Shown one piece after another: positions 39,327-50,410 of a stretch of 64,000 nt of DNA; position 1 is the stretch's first letter, and each line of letters starts with the position of its first letter. Position numbers and translations under genes: made by a program. The notes below the pieces were generated by a model. It saw nothing but the letters and a program-made list of their open reading frames with translations. It was not told where the DNA came from and made no database searches. Source of the DNA: Labrys wisconsinensis (GTDB taxonomy: Bacteria > Pseudomonadota > Alphaproteobacteria > Rhizobiales > Labraceae). The DNA lies in contig NZ_JAUSVX010000002.1 of assembly GCF_030814995.1 (NCBI RefSeq), positions 1-64,000 on the forward strand, written 5' to 3'.

Positions 39327-41792
39327 GTGCCATCATTCTCCCGCAGCCTCGAACAGTCCCTCCACCGCGCCCTGGCCGCCGCCAACCAGCGGCGCCACGA
39401 ATATGCCACGCTCGAGCATCTCCTGCTCTCGCTGATCGAGGACCAGGACGCCGCGGCCGTGATGCGCGCCTGCAACGTCGATCTCGACGTGCTGCGCCGC
39501 AACCTGGTCGAATATATCGACACCGAGCTGGAGAACCTGGTCTCCGACGGGCGCGAGGACGCCAAGCCGACCGCCGGCTTCCAGCGCGTCATCCAGCGCG
39601 CGGTGATCCACGTCCAGTCCTCCGGCCGCGAGGAGGTGACCGGGGCCAACGTGCTGGTCGCCATCTTCGCCGAGCGCGAGAGCCATGCCGCCTATTTCCT
39701 GCAGGAGCAGGACATGACCCGCTATGACGCGGTCAACTACATCTCGCACGGCATCGCCAAGCGGGCGGGCCTGTCGGAATCCAAGCCCCCGCGCGGCAGC
39801 GACGAGAGCGAGGGCGAGACGCCCAAGACCGGGCAGGGCGGCGAGGAGGGATCGAAGAAGAAGCAGGATGCGCTCGATGCCTATTGCGTCAACCTCAACA
39901 AGAAGGCGCGCGAGGGCAAGATCGACCCGCTGATCGGCCGCGACCTGGAGATCACCCGCACCATCCAGGTGCTGTGCCGCCGCCAGAAGAACAACCCGCT
40001 GTTCGTCGGCGACCCCGGCGTCGGCAAGACCGCCATTGCCGAAGGCCTGGCGCGCCGCATCATCGAGCGCGACGTGCCGGAGGTGCTGCAGGGCGCGACC
40101 GTGTTCGCGCTCGACATGGGCACGCTGCTCGCCGGCACCCGCTATCGCGGCGACTTCGAGGAGCGCCTGAAGCAGGTGGTCAAGGAGATCGAGGCCTATC
40201 CCGGCGCGATCCTGTTCATCGACGAGATCCACACGGTGATCGGCGCGGGCGCCACCTCGGGCGGGGCGATGGACGCCTCCAACCTCCTGAAGCCGGCCCT
40301 TGCGGCCGGAGCGCTGCGCTGCATCGGCTCGACCACCTACAAGGAATACCGCCAGTATTTCGAGAAGGACCGTGCCCTGGTCCGCCGCTTCCAGAAGATC
40401 GACGTGGCCGAGCCGACCATTGCCGACACGATCGAGATCCTGAAGGGCCTCAAGCCCTATTACGAGGAGTTCCACAAGCTGCGCTACACCAACGACGCCA
40501 TCAAGGCGGCGGTGGAGCTGTCGGCCAAGTACATCAACGACCGCAAGCTGCCGGACAAGGCGATCGACGTGATCGACGAGACCGGCGCCTCGCAGATGCT
40601 GGTGCCGGAGAACCGTCGCAAGAAGTCGATCGGCGTCAAGGAGATCGAGGCGACGATCGCGACCATGGCGCGCATCCCGCCCAAGAGCGTCTCCAAGGAC
40701 GACACGGAGACGCTGCGCAACCTGGAGCTCAACCTCAAGCGCGTGGTCTACGGCCAGGACAAGGCGATCGGCCAATTGTCCTCGGCGATCAAGCTGGCGC
40801 GGGCCGGCCTGCGCGATCCGGAGAAGCCGATCGGCAACTACCTCTTCTCCGGCCCGACCGGCGTCGGCAAGACCGAGGTGGCACGCCAGCTCGCCTCCAT
40901 CCTCGGCATCGAGCTGATCCGCTTCGACATGTCCGAATACATGGAGCGCCACACGGTCTCGCGGCTGATCGGCGCGCCGCCCGGCTATGTCGGCTTCGAC
41001 CAGGGCGGGCTCCTGACCGATGGCATCGACCAGCATCCCCATTGCGTGCTGCTGCTCGACGAGATCGAGAAGGCGCATCCGGACCTGTTCAACATCCTCC
41101 TGCAGGTGATGGACCACGGCAAGCTGACCGATCACAACGGCAAGACGGTCGATTTCAGGAACGTCATCCTGATCATGACCACCAATGCCGGCGCGGCCGA
41201 CCTCGCCAAGTCCGCCTTCGGCTTCACCAAGTCGAAGCGGGAGGGCGACGACACCGAGGCGATCAACCGGCTGTTCACGCCGGAGTTCCGCAACCGCCTC
41301 GACGCGACGATCCCCTTCGCGCATCTCTCCCAGGAGATCGTGTCGCAGGTGGTCGACAAGTTCGTGCTGCAGCTCGAGGCCCAGCTCGCCGACCGCAACG
41401 TCACCATCGAGCTGGCCGAGGACGCCCGCACCTGGCTGGTGGCCAACGGCTATGACGAATTGATGGGCGCCCGCCCGATGGCGCGGCTGATCCAGCAGAC
41501 GATCAAGACGCCGCTGGCCGACGAGGTGCTGTTCGGCAGGCTCAAGTCGGGCGGCGCGGTGCGCGTGGTGGTCACCACGGACGAGAACGGCAAGCGGGCG
41601 CTCGGCTTCGAGTATCCCGACGGCCCGATCGCCCCCAAGCCCGAGCGCGTGGTGGTCGAGGCGACCGCCAAGCCGCGTCGCAAGTCGTACCGGCGGGTGA
41701 AGGTCAAGGGGCAGGCGCTGCTGAGCGGCCCCAAATCGCCGCCGCGGGGTCCGCGAGGCTCGGTGCCCAAGGTGCCGCTCAAGACGGAATAG
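39327..41792 (+). CDS. clpA: ClpA, ATP-dependent protease specificity subunit
   Basis: Hexameric unfoldase that feeds substrates to ClpP; 821 residues. The N domain (about 1-145) contains the paired helix repeat ([20 protein letters not shown]). ATPase domain 1 has Walker [11 protein letters not shown] at 228-237, and domain 2 [10 protein letters not shown] at 509-518, with Walker B and sensor motifs in order ([23 protein letters not shown]). The start GTG at 39327 has GAGGAACTG upstream. The C terminus is extended by about 60 Lys/Arg/Pro-rich residues beyond the usual end ([13 protein letters not shown]), likely disordered. It is next to clpS, its adaptor. Confidence 0.96.
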   Translation: MPSFSRSLEQSLHRALAAANQRRHEYATLEHLLLSLIEDQDAAAVMRACNVDLDVLRRNLVEYIDTELENLVSDGREDAKPTAGFQRVIQRAVIHVQSSGREEVTGANVLVAIFAERESHAAYFLQEQDMTRYDAVNYISHGIAKRAGLSESKPPRGSDESEGETPKTGQGGEEGSKKKQDALDAYCVNLNKKAREGKIDPLIGRDLEITRTIQVLCRRQKNNPLFVGDPGVGKTAIAEGLARRIIERDVPEVLQGATVFALDMGTLLAGTRYRGDFEERLKQVVKEIEAYPGAILFIDEIHTVIGAGATSGGAMDASNLLKPALAAGALRCIGSTTYKEYRQYFEKDRALVRRFQKIDVAEPTIADTIEILKGLKPYYEEFHKLRYTNDAIKAAVELSAKYINDRKLPDKAIDVIDETGASQMLVPENRRKKSIGVKEIEATIATMARIPPKSVSKDDTETLRNLELNLKRVVYGQDKAIGQLSSAIKLARAGLRDPEKPIGNYLFSGPTGVGKTEVARQLASILGIELIRFDMSEYMERHTVSRLIGAPPGYVGFDQGGLLTDGIDQHPHCVLLLDEIEKAHPDLFNILLQVMDHGKLTDHNGKTVDFRNVILIMTTNAGAADLAKSAFGFTKSKREGDDTEAINRLFTPEFRNRLDATIPFAHLSQEIVSQVVDKFVLQLEAQLADRNVTIELAEDARTWLVANGYDELMGARPMARLIQQTIKTPLADEVLFGRLKSGGAVRVVVTTDENGKRALGFEYPDGPIAPKPERVVVEATAKPRRKSYRRVKVKGQALLSGPKSPPRGPRGSVPKVPLKTE

Positions 41793-41817
41793 CCGCTTCG
41801 CGGCGAGGAGCGATGCG

Positions 41818-41846
41818 CGGGCGGGCCTGGCCCGCCCGTTGCTTTT
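41818..41846 (+). terminator. intrinsic terminator of clpS-clpA
   Basis: CGGGCGGG (41818-41825) pairs with CCCGCCCG (41831-41838), loop CCTGG, then TTGCTTTT. It lies 26 bases after the clpA stop and has the stem and T tail of an intrinsic terminator. Confidence 0.8.
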
Positions 41847-41938
41847 GGGGAGCGGCGGGGCGGGGGACGCCGGCCCTTGACGGGTGGCCCGCCTCTGGGC
41901 TCTGCATGGGGCGTGCCCGTGCATCCCCGAGGAGCCCC

Positions 41939-43237
41939 ATGCCGTTCGATCTGGTCGTCAAGAACGCCACCCTGCCGGACGGTCGGACCGGCCAGGACAT
42001 CGCCGTCGCCGGCGAGCGGATCGCAGCGGTCGAGCCCGGCATCGCCGCCGAGGCCGGGCGGGTGATCGACGCGGCCGGACGACTGGTATCGCCCCCCTTC
42101 GTCGACAGCCACTTCCATATGGACGCGACGCTGTCGCTCGGGATCCCGAGGCTCAACCAGTCCGGCACGCTCCTGGAGGGCATCGCGCTCTGGGGCGAGC
42201 TGAAGCCGCTCCTGACCCAGGAGGCGGTGGTGGAGCGGGCGCTGCGCTATTGCGACCTGGCCGTCAGCCAGGGCCTGCTGGCGGTCCGCAGCCATGTCGA
42301 CATCTGCGACGACCGGCTGCTCGCCGTCGAGGCGCTGCTGCACGTCAAGGCTGCGGTGAAGCCCTATCTCGACCTGCAGCTCGTCGCCTTCCCGCAGGAC
42401 GGCTATTATCGCTCGCCAAGCGCGGCCCGCAATCTCGACCGGGCCCTCGACATGGGCGTCGACGTGGTCGGCGGCATCCCGCATTTCGAACGGACCATGG
42501 CCGACGGCGCCGCCTCGGTGCGGGCGCTGTGCGAGATCGCCGAGCGGCGCGGCCTGATGGTCGACCTGCATTGCGACGAGAGCGACGACCCGCTGTCGCG
42601 CCATGTCGAGACCCTGGCGGCGGAGGCCCAGCGCCTCGGCCTCGGCGGCCGGACGGTGGGCTCGCACCTCACCTCCATGCATTCCATGGACAATTACTAC
42701 GTCTCCAAGCTGCTGCCGCTGCTGCTGGAGGCGGGCGTGGCGGCAATCGCCAATCCGTTGATCAACATCACGCTGCAGGGCCGGCACGACACCTATCCGC
42801 GCCGCCGCGGCCTCACCCGCATCCCCGAGATGCGGGCGCTGGGCATCCCGGTGGCGCTCGGCCAGGACTGCGCCATGGACCCCTGGTACGGCCTCGGCGG
42901 CGCCGACATGCTCGACGTCGCTCATATGGCGGTGCACGCCGTGCCGATGACCAGCCGCGAGGCGATCCGCTGGAGCTTCGGCGCGGTGACGGCGATCCCG
43001 GCCGCCATCATGGGCCTGGAAGGCTACGGCCTCGAGCCCGGCTGCAACGCCGACTTCGTGCTGCTGCAGGCCGCCGATCCGATCGAGGCGATCCGCCTGC
43101 GCGCCACCCGCCTCGCCGTGGTGCGACGGGGCCGGGTGATTGCCGAGACGCCGCCGCGGCTGGCGCGGCTCGGGTTGGAGGGGCGGCCGACGGGCGTCGA
43201 TCCTGCGGGCTACGCGCCGCGGGTGGCGGCAAATTGA
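41939..43237 (+). CDS. CodA-like amidohydrolase (cytosine deaminase family)
   Basis: Metal-dependent amidohydrolase, 432 residues, close to E. coli CodA over its whole length. Visible landmarks are SHFHMDATLSLGIPRLNQSG (metal His-x-His), LQLVAFPQDGYY, VDLHCDESDDPLSRHVETLA (metal His and catalytic Glu), VGSHLTSMHSMDNYY (His), NPLINITLQGRHDTYPRRRG and LGQDCAMDPWY (metal Asp). CodA has GHDD where this protein has GQDC, so the substrate may be a related amino-heterocycle rather than cytosine. The ATG at 41939 has GAGGAG upstream. No codB-type permease adjoins it. Confidence 0.85.
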   Translation: MPFDLVVKNATLPDGRTGQDIAVAGERIAAVEPGIAAEAGRVIDAAGRLVSPPFVDSHFHMDATLSLGIPRLNQSGTLLEGIALWGELKPLLTQEAVVERALRYCDLAVSQGLLAVRSHVDICDDRLLAVEALLHVKAAVKPYLDLQLVAFPQDGYYRSPSAARNLDRALDMGVDVVGGIPHFERTMADGAASVRALCEIAERRGLMVDLHCDESDDPLSRHVETLAAEAQRLGLGGRTVGSHLTSMHSMDNYYVSKLLPLLLEAGVAAIANPLINITLQGRHDTYPRRRGLTRIPEMRALGIPVALGQDCAMDPWYGLGGADMLDVAHMAVHAVPMTSREAIRWSFGAVTAIPAAIMGLEGYGLEPGCNADFVLLQAADPIEAIRLRATRLAVVRRGRVIAETPPRLARLGLEGRPTGVDPAGYAPRVAAN

Positions 43238-43254
43238 TGGGAGTGTTTTCTAAA

Positions 43255-43295
43255 TGGACCACGGTCCATAGTGTGATAAAATCACACTATGGACC
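43255..43295. promoter_or_regulatory. parDE operator/promoter with nested inverted repeats
   Basis: A perfect 14-bp inverted repeat, GGTCCATAGTGTGA (43263-43276) and TCACACTATGGACC (43282-43295), flanks the A/T-rich TAAAA. The left arm also shares a second palindrome, TGGACC-AC-GGTCCA (43255-43268). Overlapping repeats just before an antitoxin gene are typical of autoregulated toxin-antitoxin operons; the A/T-rich centre (GATAAAAT) could be the -10. Its base composition is poorer in G+C than the surroundings. Confidence 0.75.
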
Positions 43296-43310
43296 GCAAG
43301 GGGAGGAGCT

Positions 43311-43592
43311 ATGTCCGCCACCGAGAAACGTACCTTCAGCCTCCCGACCGAGCAGGCCGCGTTCATCGACCAACTGGTCGCGAAGGGAACCTATGCCACG
43401 AGCAGCGAAGTCATCCGCGCGGGGCTGCGCGCTCTTCAAGAGCGCGATGCGGCGGTCGAGCGGTGGCTCCGCGAAGAGGTCGTGCCTGCCTATGACGAGA
43501 TGAAGGCGCACCCTGAGCGGGCCATTCCTCTCGAGCAGGTCATGGAGGAACTCCGCACTCGCCAGGCCACCCGCATCAAGGGGGGCGTGTGA
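43311..43592 (+). CDS. parD: ParD-type antitoxin
   Basis: Antitoxin of a ParDE-type module; 93 residues. The N-terminal ribbon-helix-helix region (KRTFSLPTEQAAFIDQLVAK, then YATSSEVIRAGLRALQ) is the DNA-binding part, and the C-terminal half (RWLREEVVPAYDEMKAHPER) is the toxin-binding helix. The ATG at 43311 has GGGAGGAG upstream. The end overlaps the toxin start (GTGA) by four bases. It should bind the inverted repeats upstream and repress the operon. The toxin gene is frameshifted, so this antitoxin may now be an orphan. Confidence 0.87.
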   Translation: MSATEKRTFSLPTEQAAFIDQLVAKGTYATSSEVIRAGLRALQERDAAVERWLREEVVPAYDEMKAHPERAIPLEQVMEELRTRQATRIKGGV

Positions 43593-43883
43593 AGGCCCGC
43601 AAAGTCCACGTCTCGCCAGCCGCACGCGTCGATCTTCATCCACGACTGGATCGCCAATGCTGGAAGCCCGGTAAACGCGCTGCGCTTCGTCGAGCGGATC
43701 GGAGCTTTCTGCGCGCGGCTGGAGACGGCTTCGGAGCGAGGACATCGCCGCGACGATATCCGCCTGGGTCTGCGCGTCGTCGGTTTCGAAAAACGCGTCG
43801 TCGTGGCCTTCACGGTCGATGATGAGCGTGTGACCATCCTCCGCATCTTCCGTGGCGGAGTTGATTGGGAACGGGCGCTATGA
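43589..43883 (+). pseudogene. ParE-type toxin, frameshifted
   Basis: The gene begins normally with a GTG overlapping parD and codes KARKVHVSPAARVDL, the ParE N terminus. Near 43635 the frame shifts: the open frame runs on as an unrelated Arg-rich tail to 43822. The true ParE continuation is in another frame (IHDWIANAGSPVNALRFVER, then DDIRLGLRVVGFEKRVVVAF and RVTILRIFRGGVDWERAL) and ends at the TGA at 43881-43883. A gap of a few bases after VDL, net out of frame, would explain it. The joined product would be a complete ParE toxin, a poison of DNA gyrase. As it stands it is probably inactive, unless the shift is a sequencing error. Confidence 0.82.
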
Positions 43884-43902
43884 CCGTTTGTCGTTCTGAA
43901 GC

Positions 43903-45960
<2,058 letters not shown>

Positions 45961-46171
45961 CGGGAACGGATCTGGCGATTCTATGTGGCGGCACTATGCC
46001 ATGGGGAGGCGATTTTCGCGAACGGATGGTAAACAAGCCGTGCGATCCGGCTTTTTCGAGGGCCCAATTCCGTCATCTTCTGCTGGCAGGTGGGCGGGCC
46101 GGCACCAAGTTGCGGAGCATGGCACGCCTGCCTATGGTGCCCCGATATTCCAGATAGCACGGACGATAGCG

Positions 46172-47059
46172 ATGCGGATGACACAGACGGCCGGGATCGT
46201 GGCGGCGGGATTGGCCGCGGGCCTGCTGTTCGCCGCCCCCGGCCGCGCCACCGACGCAGTGCCCGCCGCCGCGGTGACGCCTCCGGCCGTGGTGAAGCCG
46301 GTTGCCTTCGCGGCGCATCGTGCGGTCTACGACCTCAGCCTCGGCGAGACGCGGGGCTCGTCCAGCGTCGAATCGATCCGCGGCCGCATCGTCTACGACT
46401 TCTCCGGCAATGCCTGCGAGGGCTATGCCCTGAAGTTCCGGCAGGTCACCGAGATCGGCGTCAGCGGCGGCGGCTCCAACATCTCGGACCTGCGTTCGAC
46501 GACCTTCGAGGACGACAAGGGCAAGAGCTTCCAGTTCAATTCGCAGAACTTCCTCAACCAGCACCTCGACACCTCGATCGACGGCAGCGCCGATCGCGAG
46601 GACAGCGGCGCGGTCGACGTGGCGCTGAAGAAGCCGCGCAAGGCCCAGTTCGAGCTGCCGCACGACGTGGTGTTCCCCACCGGCCAGATGAAGGCGGTGA
46701 TCGAGGCGGCCGAGGCGGGACAGAACGTCTACGAGTCCAAGATCTATGACGGTTCCGACGGCGGCGAGAAGGTCTATTCGACCCTCGCGGTGATCGGCAA
46801 GAAGATCCCGGCCGACCGGCCGCGCGAGGGCGCGGCGGCCGGGCGCAAGGAGCTCGACGGCGTCGACCGCTGGCCCGTGACCATCTCCTATTTCGATCCG
46901 ACCAAGGCGACGGCCGGCGAGCAGACGCCGGTCTATTCCATCGCCTTCGACATCTACGCCAACGGCATCTCGGGGAGCATCCGGCTCGACTACGGCGACT
47001 TCACGCTGAAGGGCACGATGGCCGCGCTCGATTTCCTGCCGCAGACGGCGTGCCCGTGA
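46172..47059 (+). CDS. eipB: EipB-like envelope integrity protein (DUF1849)
   Basis: Periplasmic protein of 295 residues that matches the EipB/DUF1849 family, needed for envelope integrity and virulence in Brucella. A signal peptide covers about residues 1-27. The conserved blocks are AHRAVYDLSLGETRGSSSVE, RGRIVYDFSGNACEGYALKF and FQFNSQNFLNQHLD, with RLDYGDFTLKGTMAALDFLP at the end. Two Cys (82 and 294) stand where EipB has its conserved disulfide. EipB forms an unusual beta-spiral that may bind envelope lipids. The ATG at 46172 was chosen from the signal peptide. A PAP2 gene follows with no gap. Confidence 0.85.
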   Translation: MRMTQTAGIVAAGLAAGLLFAAPGRATDAVPAAAVTPPAVVKPVAFAAHRAVYDLSLGETRGSSSVESIRGRIVYDFSGNACEGYALKFRQVTEIGVSGGGSNISDLRSTTFEDDKGKSFQFNSQNFLNQHLDTSIDGSADREDSGAVDVALKKPRKAQFELPHDVVFPTGQMKAVIEAAEAGQNVYESKIYDGSDGGEKVYSTLAVIGKKIPADRPREGAAAGRKELDGVDRWPVTISYFDPTKATAGEQTPVYSIAFDIYANGISGSIRLDYGDFTLKGTMAALDFLPQTACP

Positions 47060-47887
47060 ATGAGTGAGGCCGAACCGGGGCGCGCACGGCGTCTCGCCGC
47101 CCTGCGCGCCGTCTGGCGGAAACTGGCCGGCCCGCCGCGCGCCGTCCTGCGCGCCTCCGGCGGACGGCGCCTCGTCGCCGCAGTCGGCGTCGCCGTCCTC
47201 GCCACTGCCGCCGCCATGCTGCTGCTCGATCCGATCGGGCTCGATGCCGTCGGCACCTGGTCGCGCTCGACCATGCGCGTCTTCCGTACCATCACCAGTT
47301 TCGGCGATTCCGCCTGGTACCTCGTGCCCTCCGGCCTGGCGCTGATCGCCCTCGGCTTCGTGCCGCCGGCCTCGCGGCGGGTGGAGGCCGCCCTCGGCGA
47401 GATCTGGCTGCGGTTCGCCTTCTTCTTCCTGGCGGTGGCGGGCACGGGCATCGCGGTCAATGTCGGCAAGCGGCTGATCGGGCGAGTGCGCCCGCTGCAT
47501 GTCGAGCCCGGCATGGTCTGGCATTTCGAGCCGCTGGGCTGGAAGTCGGCGGCAGCGAGCTTTCCCTCCGGCCATGCCACCACCGCCTTCGCCGTGGTGA
47601 CGGCGCTGGCGCTGCTCGGCGGCCCGCGCTTCGTCCGCCTCGGCCTGCCCTGGCTCGTCGCCGGCGCGCTGCTGGTCTGCCTCAGCCGCGTGGTGCTCGG
47701 CGCCCATTTCCCCTCGGACGTCATGGCCGGCGCCCTGTTCGGCACGCTTGGAACCTGGTGGTTTGCGCATTTTCTGGCGCGGCGCCGGCTGGTTTTCCGG
47801 CAAACCGCGCCGGGCGCTCTTGCCTTGCGGGGGGCGCATGCGTCAAAGACGCTGCGCGCCGTCCTGGCGGGTGACAAGGTTTCCTGA
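47060..47887 (+). CDS. PAP2-superfamily membrane phosphatase
   Basis: Integral membrane phosphatase, 275 residues, with the three PAP2 motifs: KRLIGRVRP (K-x6-RP), FPSGHATT (PSGH) and SRVVLGAHFPSDV (SR-x5-H-x3-D). Five to six helices surround them. Family members remove phosphate from undecaprenyl pyrophosphate, phosphatidic acid or lipid A (LpxE/LpxF). Its ATG immediately follows the eipB stop, and a GT2 glycosyltransferase starts three bases after its own stop, so all are probably one operon. That context favours a role in lipid A or lipid-carrier phosphate trimming, but the substrate is not decided. Confidence 0.85.
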   Translation: MSEAEPGRARRLAALRAVWRKLAGPPRAVLRASGGRRLVAAVGVAVLATAAAMLLLDPIGLDAVGTWSRSTMRVFRTITSFGDSAWYLVPSGLALIALGFVPPASRRVEAALGEIWLRFAFFFLAVAGTGIAVNVGKRLIGRVRPLHVEPGMVWHFEPLGWKSAAASFPSGHATTAFAVVTALALLGGPRFVRLGLPWLVAGALLVCLSRVVLGAHFPSDVMAGALFGTLGTWWFAHFLARRRLVFRQTAPGALALRGAHASKTLRAVLAGDKVS

Positions 47888-47890
47888 ACG

Positions 47891-48643
47891 ATGCAGTCCG
47901 ATCCATCGCCGGTCGAGGTCAGCGTGGTCGTGCCCGTGCGCAACGAGGCCGGCAACGTCGCGCCGCTGGTGGCCGAGATCGAGGCCGCGCTGGCGGGGCG
48001 CCTGGCCTTCGAGGTGGTCTATGTCGACGATGGCTCGACCGACGGCACGGCGGCCGAGCTCGGCCGGCTGGCGGCCGAGAAGCCGTTCCTGCGGTCGATG
48101 CACCACGACGTCTCCTGCGGCCAGTCCTGCGCGGTGCGCACCGGGGCGCGGGCCGCGCGCGGGACGATCATCGTCACCATGGACGGCGACGGCCAGAACA
48201 ACCCGGTCTATATCCCGGCGCTGGTCGAGGCGCTGACGCGCGGCGGCCCCGGCACCGGCCTCGTCGCCGGCCAGCGGCTCGGGCGCAAGGACACCGGCTT
48301 CAAGCGCTGGCAATCCAGGACCGCCAATGCCGTGCGGTCGCGGGTGCTGCGCGACGGCACGCGCGACACCGGCTGCGGCCTCAAGGCGATCCGGCGCGAG
48401 GTCTACCTGGCGCTGCCCTATTTCGATGCGCTGCACCGCTTCATGCCGGCGCTGGTCAAGCGCGAGGGCTTTGCCATCGCCTATGTCGACGTGGTCGACC
48501 GGCCGCGCCTGACCGGCACCTCCAATTACGGCTTCTTCGACCGGCTCTGGGTCGGCATCATGGATCTTGCCGGCGTGTGGTGGCTGATCCGCCGCCGGCG
48601 CCGCGTACCGGTCGTCAGGGAGATCGGCGGTCATGCTGGTTGA
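47891..48643 (+). CDS. GT2 polyprenyl-phosphate glycosyltransferase
   Basis: Family 2 glycosyltransferase of the dolichol-phosphate-mannose-synthase type, 250 residues: EVSVVVPVRNEAGNV, VVYVDDGSTDGT, IVTMDGDGQNNP and DTGCGLKAIRREVYLALPYF. Enzymes of this type move a sugar from a nucleotide donor to undecaprenyl phosphate for later transfer in the envelope (ArnC, RgtE and relatives). The C-terminal part (FFDRLWVGIMDLAGVWWLI) is hydrophobic and probably membrane-associated. It overlaps the LAB_N gene by 11 bases. In rhizobia such pairs serve lipid A or core sugar decoration; the sugar here is unknown and no GT39/ArnT-like partner is in the window. Confidence 0.83.
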   Translation: MQSDPSPVEVSVVVPVRNEAGNVAPLVAEIEAALAGRLAFEVVYVDDGSTDGTAAELGRLAAEKPFLRSMHHDVSCGQSCAVRTGARAARGTIIVTMDGDGQNNPVYIPALVEALTRGGPGTGLVAGQRLGRKDTGFKRWQSRTANAVRSRVLRDGTRDTGCGLKAIRREVYLALPYFDALHRFMPALVKREGFAIAYVDVVDRPRLTGTSNYGFFDRLWVGIMDLAGVWWLIRRRRRVPVVREIGGHAG

Positions 48644-48971
48644 CATTTCCAACGCCGTCGGCGGCTATCTGCACTTGGTCTTCATCGACAAGTTCAACGG
48701 CTGGGTGGTGCTCGGCCTGGTGGCGCAGGTCCTGTTCACCATGCGCTTCGTCGTGCAGTGGCTGGCCAGCGAGCGGGCGGGACGCAGCGTCGTGCCCTTC
48801 AGCTTCTGGTCCTTCTCGATCGGCGGCGGCGCCCTGCTGCTGCTCTACGCCATCAAGCAGCAAGACCCGGTCTATATCCTCGGCCAGCTGTTCAGCCTGT
48901 TCGTCTATTTCCGCAACGTGTCCTTCGTGCTGAAGGAGCGCCGGGCCAACCGGGCGTCCGGCGGGGCGTGA
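48633..48971 (+). CDS. LAB_N domain membrane protein
   Basis: A 112-residue membrane protein of the lipid-A-disaccharide-synthase N-terminal (LAB_N) domain family with four hydrophobic stretches: YLHLVFIDKFNGWVVLGLVA, VLFTMRFVVQWLASERAG, VVPFSFWSFSIGGGALLLLY and ILGQLFSLFVYFRNVSFVL. The motif RFVVQWLASERAGRSVVP is the family hallmark. Small LAB_N proteins usually sit next to a GT2 gene and are thought to help flip or present the lipid-linked sugar; function is inferred from that. It overlaps the GT2 gene by 11 bases. Confidence 0.83.
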   Translation: MLVDISNAVGGYLHLVFIDKFNGWVVLGLVAQVLFTMRFVVQWLASERAGRSVVPFSFWSFSIGGGALLLLYAIKQQDPVYILGQLFSLFVYFRNVSFVLKERRANRASGGA

Positions 48972-48984
48972 GCCGCCCGCCGCC

Positions 48985-50172
48985 TCACGATGCCCGGCGG
49001 AAGCGCTCCAGGCCTTCCTCCAGGTCGCGGATGAGGTCCGCCACGTCCTCCAGGCCGATATGCAGGCGCACGCAGGGCCCGCCGGGGTTCCAGGCCGAGG
49101 CCGTGCGGTAGGGGCTCGCGTCGAAGGGGATGGCGAGGCTCTCGAAGCCGCCCCAGGAATAGCCGAGGCCGAACAGCTTCAGCCCGTCGAGGAAGGCCTC
49201 GACCGCCGCCTCCGGCGCCGGCGTCAGCACGAGGGCGAACAGGCCGGAGGCGCCGGTGAAGTCGCGCTGCCAGAGCGCATGGCCGGGATCGCCGGGCAGG
49301 GCGGGGTGCAGCACGCGCTGCACCTCCGACCGCGCCGCGAGCCAGCGCGCCACGGCGAGCCCGCTCTCCTGGTGTTGGCGCAGGCGCACCCCCATCGAGC
49401 GCAGGCCTCGCATGGCGAGATAGATGTCGTCCGGGCCGGCGCACAGGCCCGTGTCGCCATGGAAGGCCTTGAGCCGGGGCCAGGCCGAGGCCGCGGCCGA
49501 GATCGTGCCGAACATCGCGTCGGAATGGCCGACGATATATTTGGTGCCGGCCTGGATCGCGAGGTCGACGCCGTGCGCATGCGCCTTGAAGAACAGCGGC
49601 GTCGCCCAGGTGTTGTCGAGGAGCACGGTGGCGCCGCGCGCATGCGCCGCGGCGGCGATGGCCGGCACGTCCTGCACCTCGAAGGTGAGCGATCCCGGCG
49701 ATTCCAGATAGACGGCCCGCGTGTTGGGGCGCATCAGGCCGGCGATGTCGCCGCCGATGCGAGGATCGTAATAGGTGGTCTCGATGCCGAAGCGCCCGAG
49801 CACCGCGTCGCAGGCGTGCCGGGTCGGGCCGTAGGCGCTGTCCGTCATCAGGAGATGGTCGCCGGCCGAGAGGCAGGAGAGCAGGGCGGTGGTCACCGCC
49901 GAGAGGCCGGAGGGGCAGAGCACGACGCCGGCGGCGCCCTCGACCGCAGCCAGCGCTTCCTCCAGCGCTTCGGAGGTGGGGGTGCCGCGCCGGCCATAGA
50001 CGTATTTCTGGGTGCGGCCGATGAGGTCCTTCACCGTCGGCGCGAGCACGGTCGAGCCGTGGTAGACTGGCGGATTGACGAAGCCGTGCTGCGCCGCCGG
50101 ATCGCGCCCGCCGACGACGAGCCTGGTGTTCTCGCCGAAGGCGGCAAGGTCGGTCTTCGTGATTTTTTTCAT
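48985..50172 (-). CDS. metC: cystathionine beta-lyase-like PLP enzyme
   Basis: Cys/Met-metabolism family PLP enzyme, 395 residues. Key features are TRLVVGGRDPAAQHGFVNPP, YGRRGTPTSEALEEAL, LCPSGLSAVTTALL, the phosphate/PLP-side TTYYDPRIGGDIAGL, LLDNTWATPLFFKAHAHGVD and the Schiff-base Lys in QAGTKYIVGHSD. It fits the MetC beta-lyase branch (cystathionine to homocysteine) better than gamma-synthase, though gamma-lyase cannot be fully ruled out. The ATG at 50172 is chosen by similarity. It is divergent from aapJ, so amino-acid-related genes face each other, but a common regulator is not visible. Confidence 0.85.
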   Translation of the reverse strand: MKKITKTDLAAFGENTRLVVGGRDPAAQHGFVNPPVYHGSTVLAPTVKDLIGRTQKYVYGRRGTPTSEALEEALAAVEGAAGVVLCPSGLSAVTTALLSCLSAGDHLLMTDSAYGPTRHACDAVLGRFGIETTYYDPRIGGDIAGLMRPNTRAVYLESPGSLTFEVQDVPAIAAAAHARGATVLLDNTWATPLFFKAHAHGVDLAIQAGTKYIVGHSDAMFGTISAAASAWPRLKAFHGDTGLCAGPDDIYLAMRGLRSMGVRLRQHQESGLAVARWLAARSEVQRVLHPALPGDPGHALWQRDFTGASGLFALVLTPAPEAAVEAFLDGLKLFGLGYSWGGFESLAIPFDASPYRTASAWNPGGPCVRLHIGLEDVADLIRDLEEGLERFRRAS

Positions 50173-50410
50173 GGGAATGTCGCTGGCAAGACAGGCGCTT
50201 CGGGGTATTCGTGGCGTTTGGGATCGTCGTAAGGCATCTTGCCCTTTTCCTGCAATGCGGCAATTCTGTGAAAATGGGCGGGACCGGAGGCAGCGCATCG
50301 AGCGGGCACCCCTCCGAGGATCATCCAAAACCGCTCTCGCCGGCGATCCCGGCGGAGAGCGCCACGACGGCAAATAGACCGTCCCCTACAAACCAGAGAG
50401 GCTTCCAGCC

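Noticed and set aside
39333-41924. Open frame of 863 codons antisense to clpA
   Set aside because: clpA on the plus strand is complete with all motifs; the antisense product has no recognisable domain.
46035-46056. Hairpin AAGCCG/CGGCTT followed by five T on the plus strand
   Set aside because: It looks like an intrinsic terminator but lies between two divergent genes (parE starts at 45960 on the minus strand, eipB at 46172 on the plus strand) where no transcript would need it. The stem is only 6 bp.
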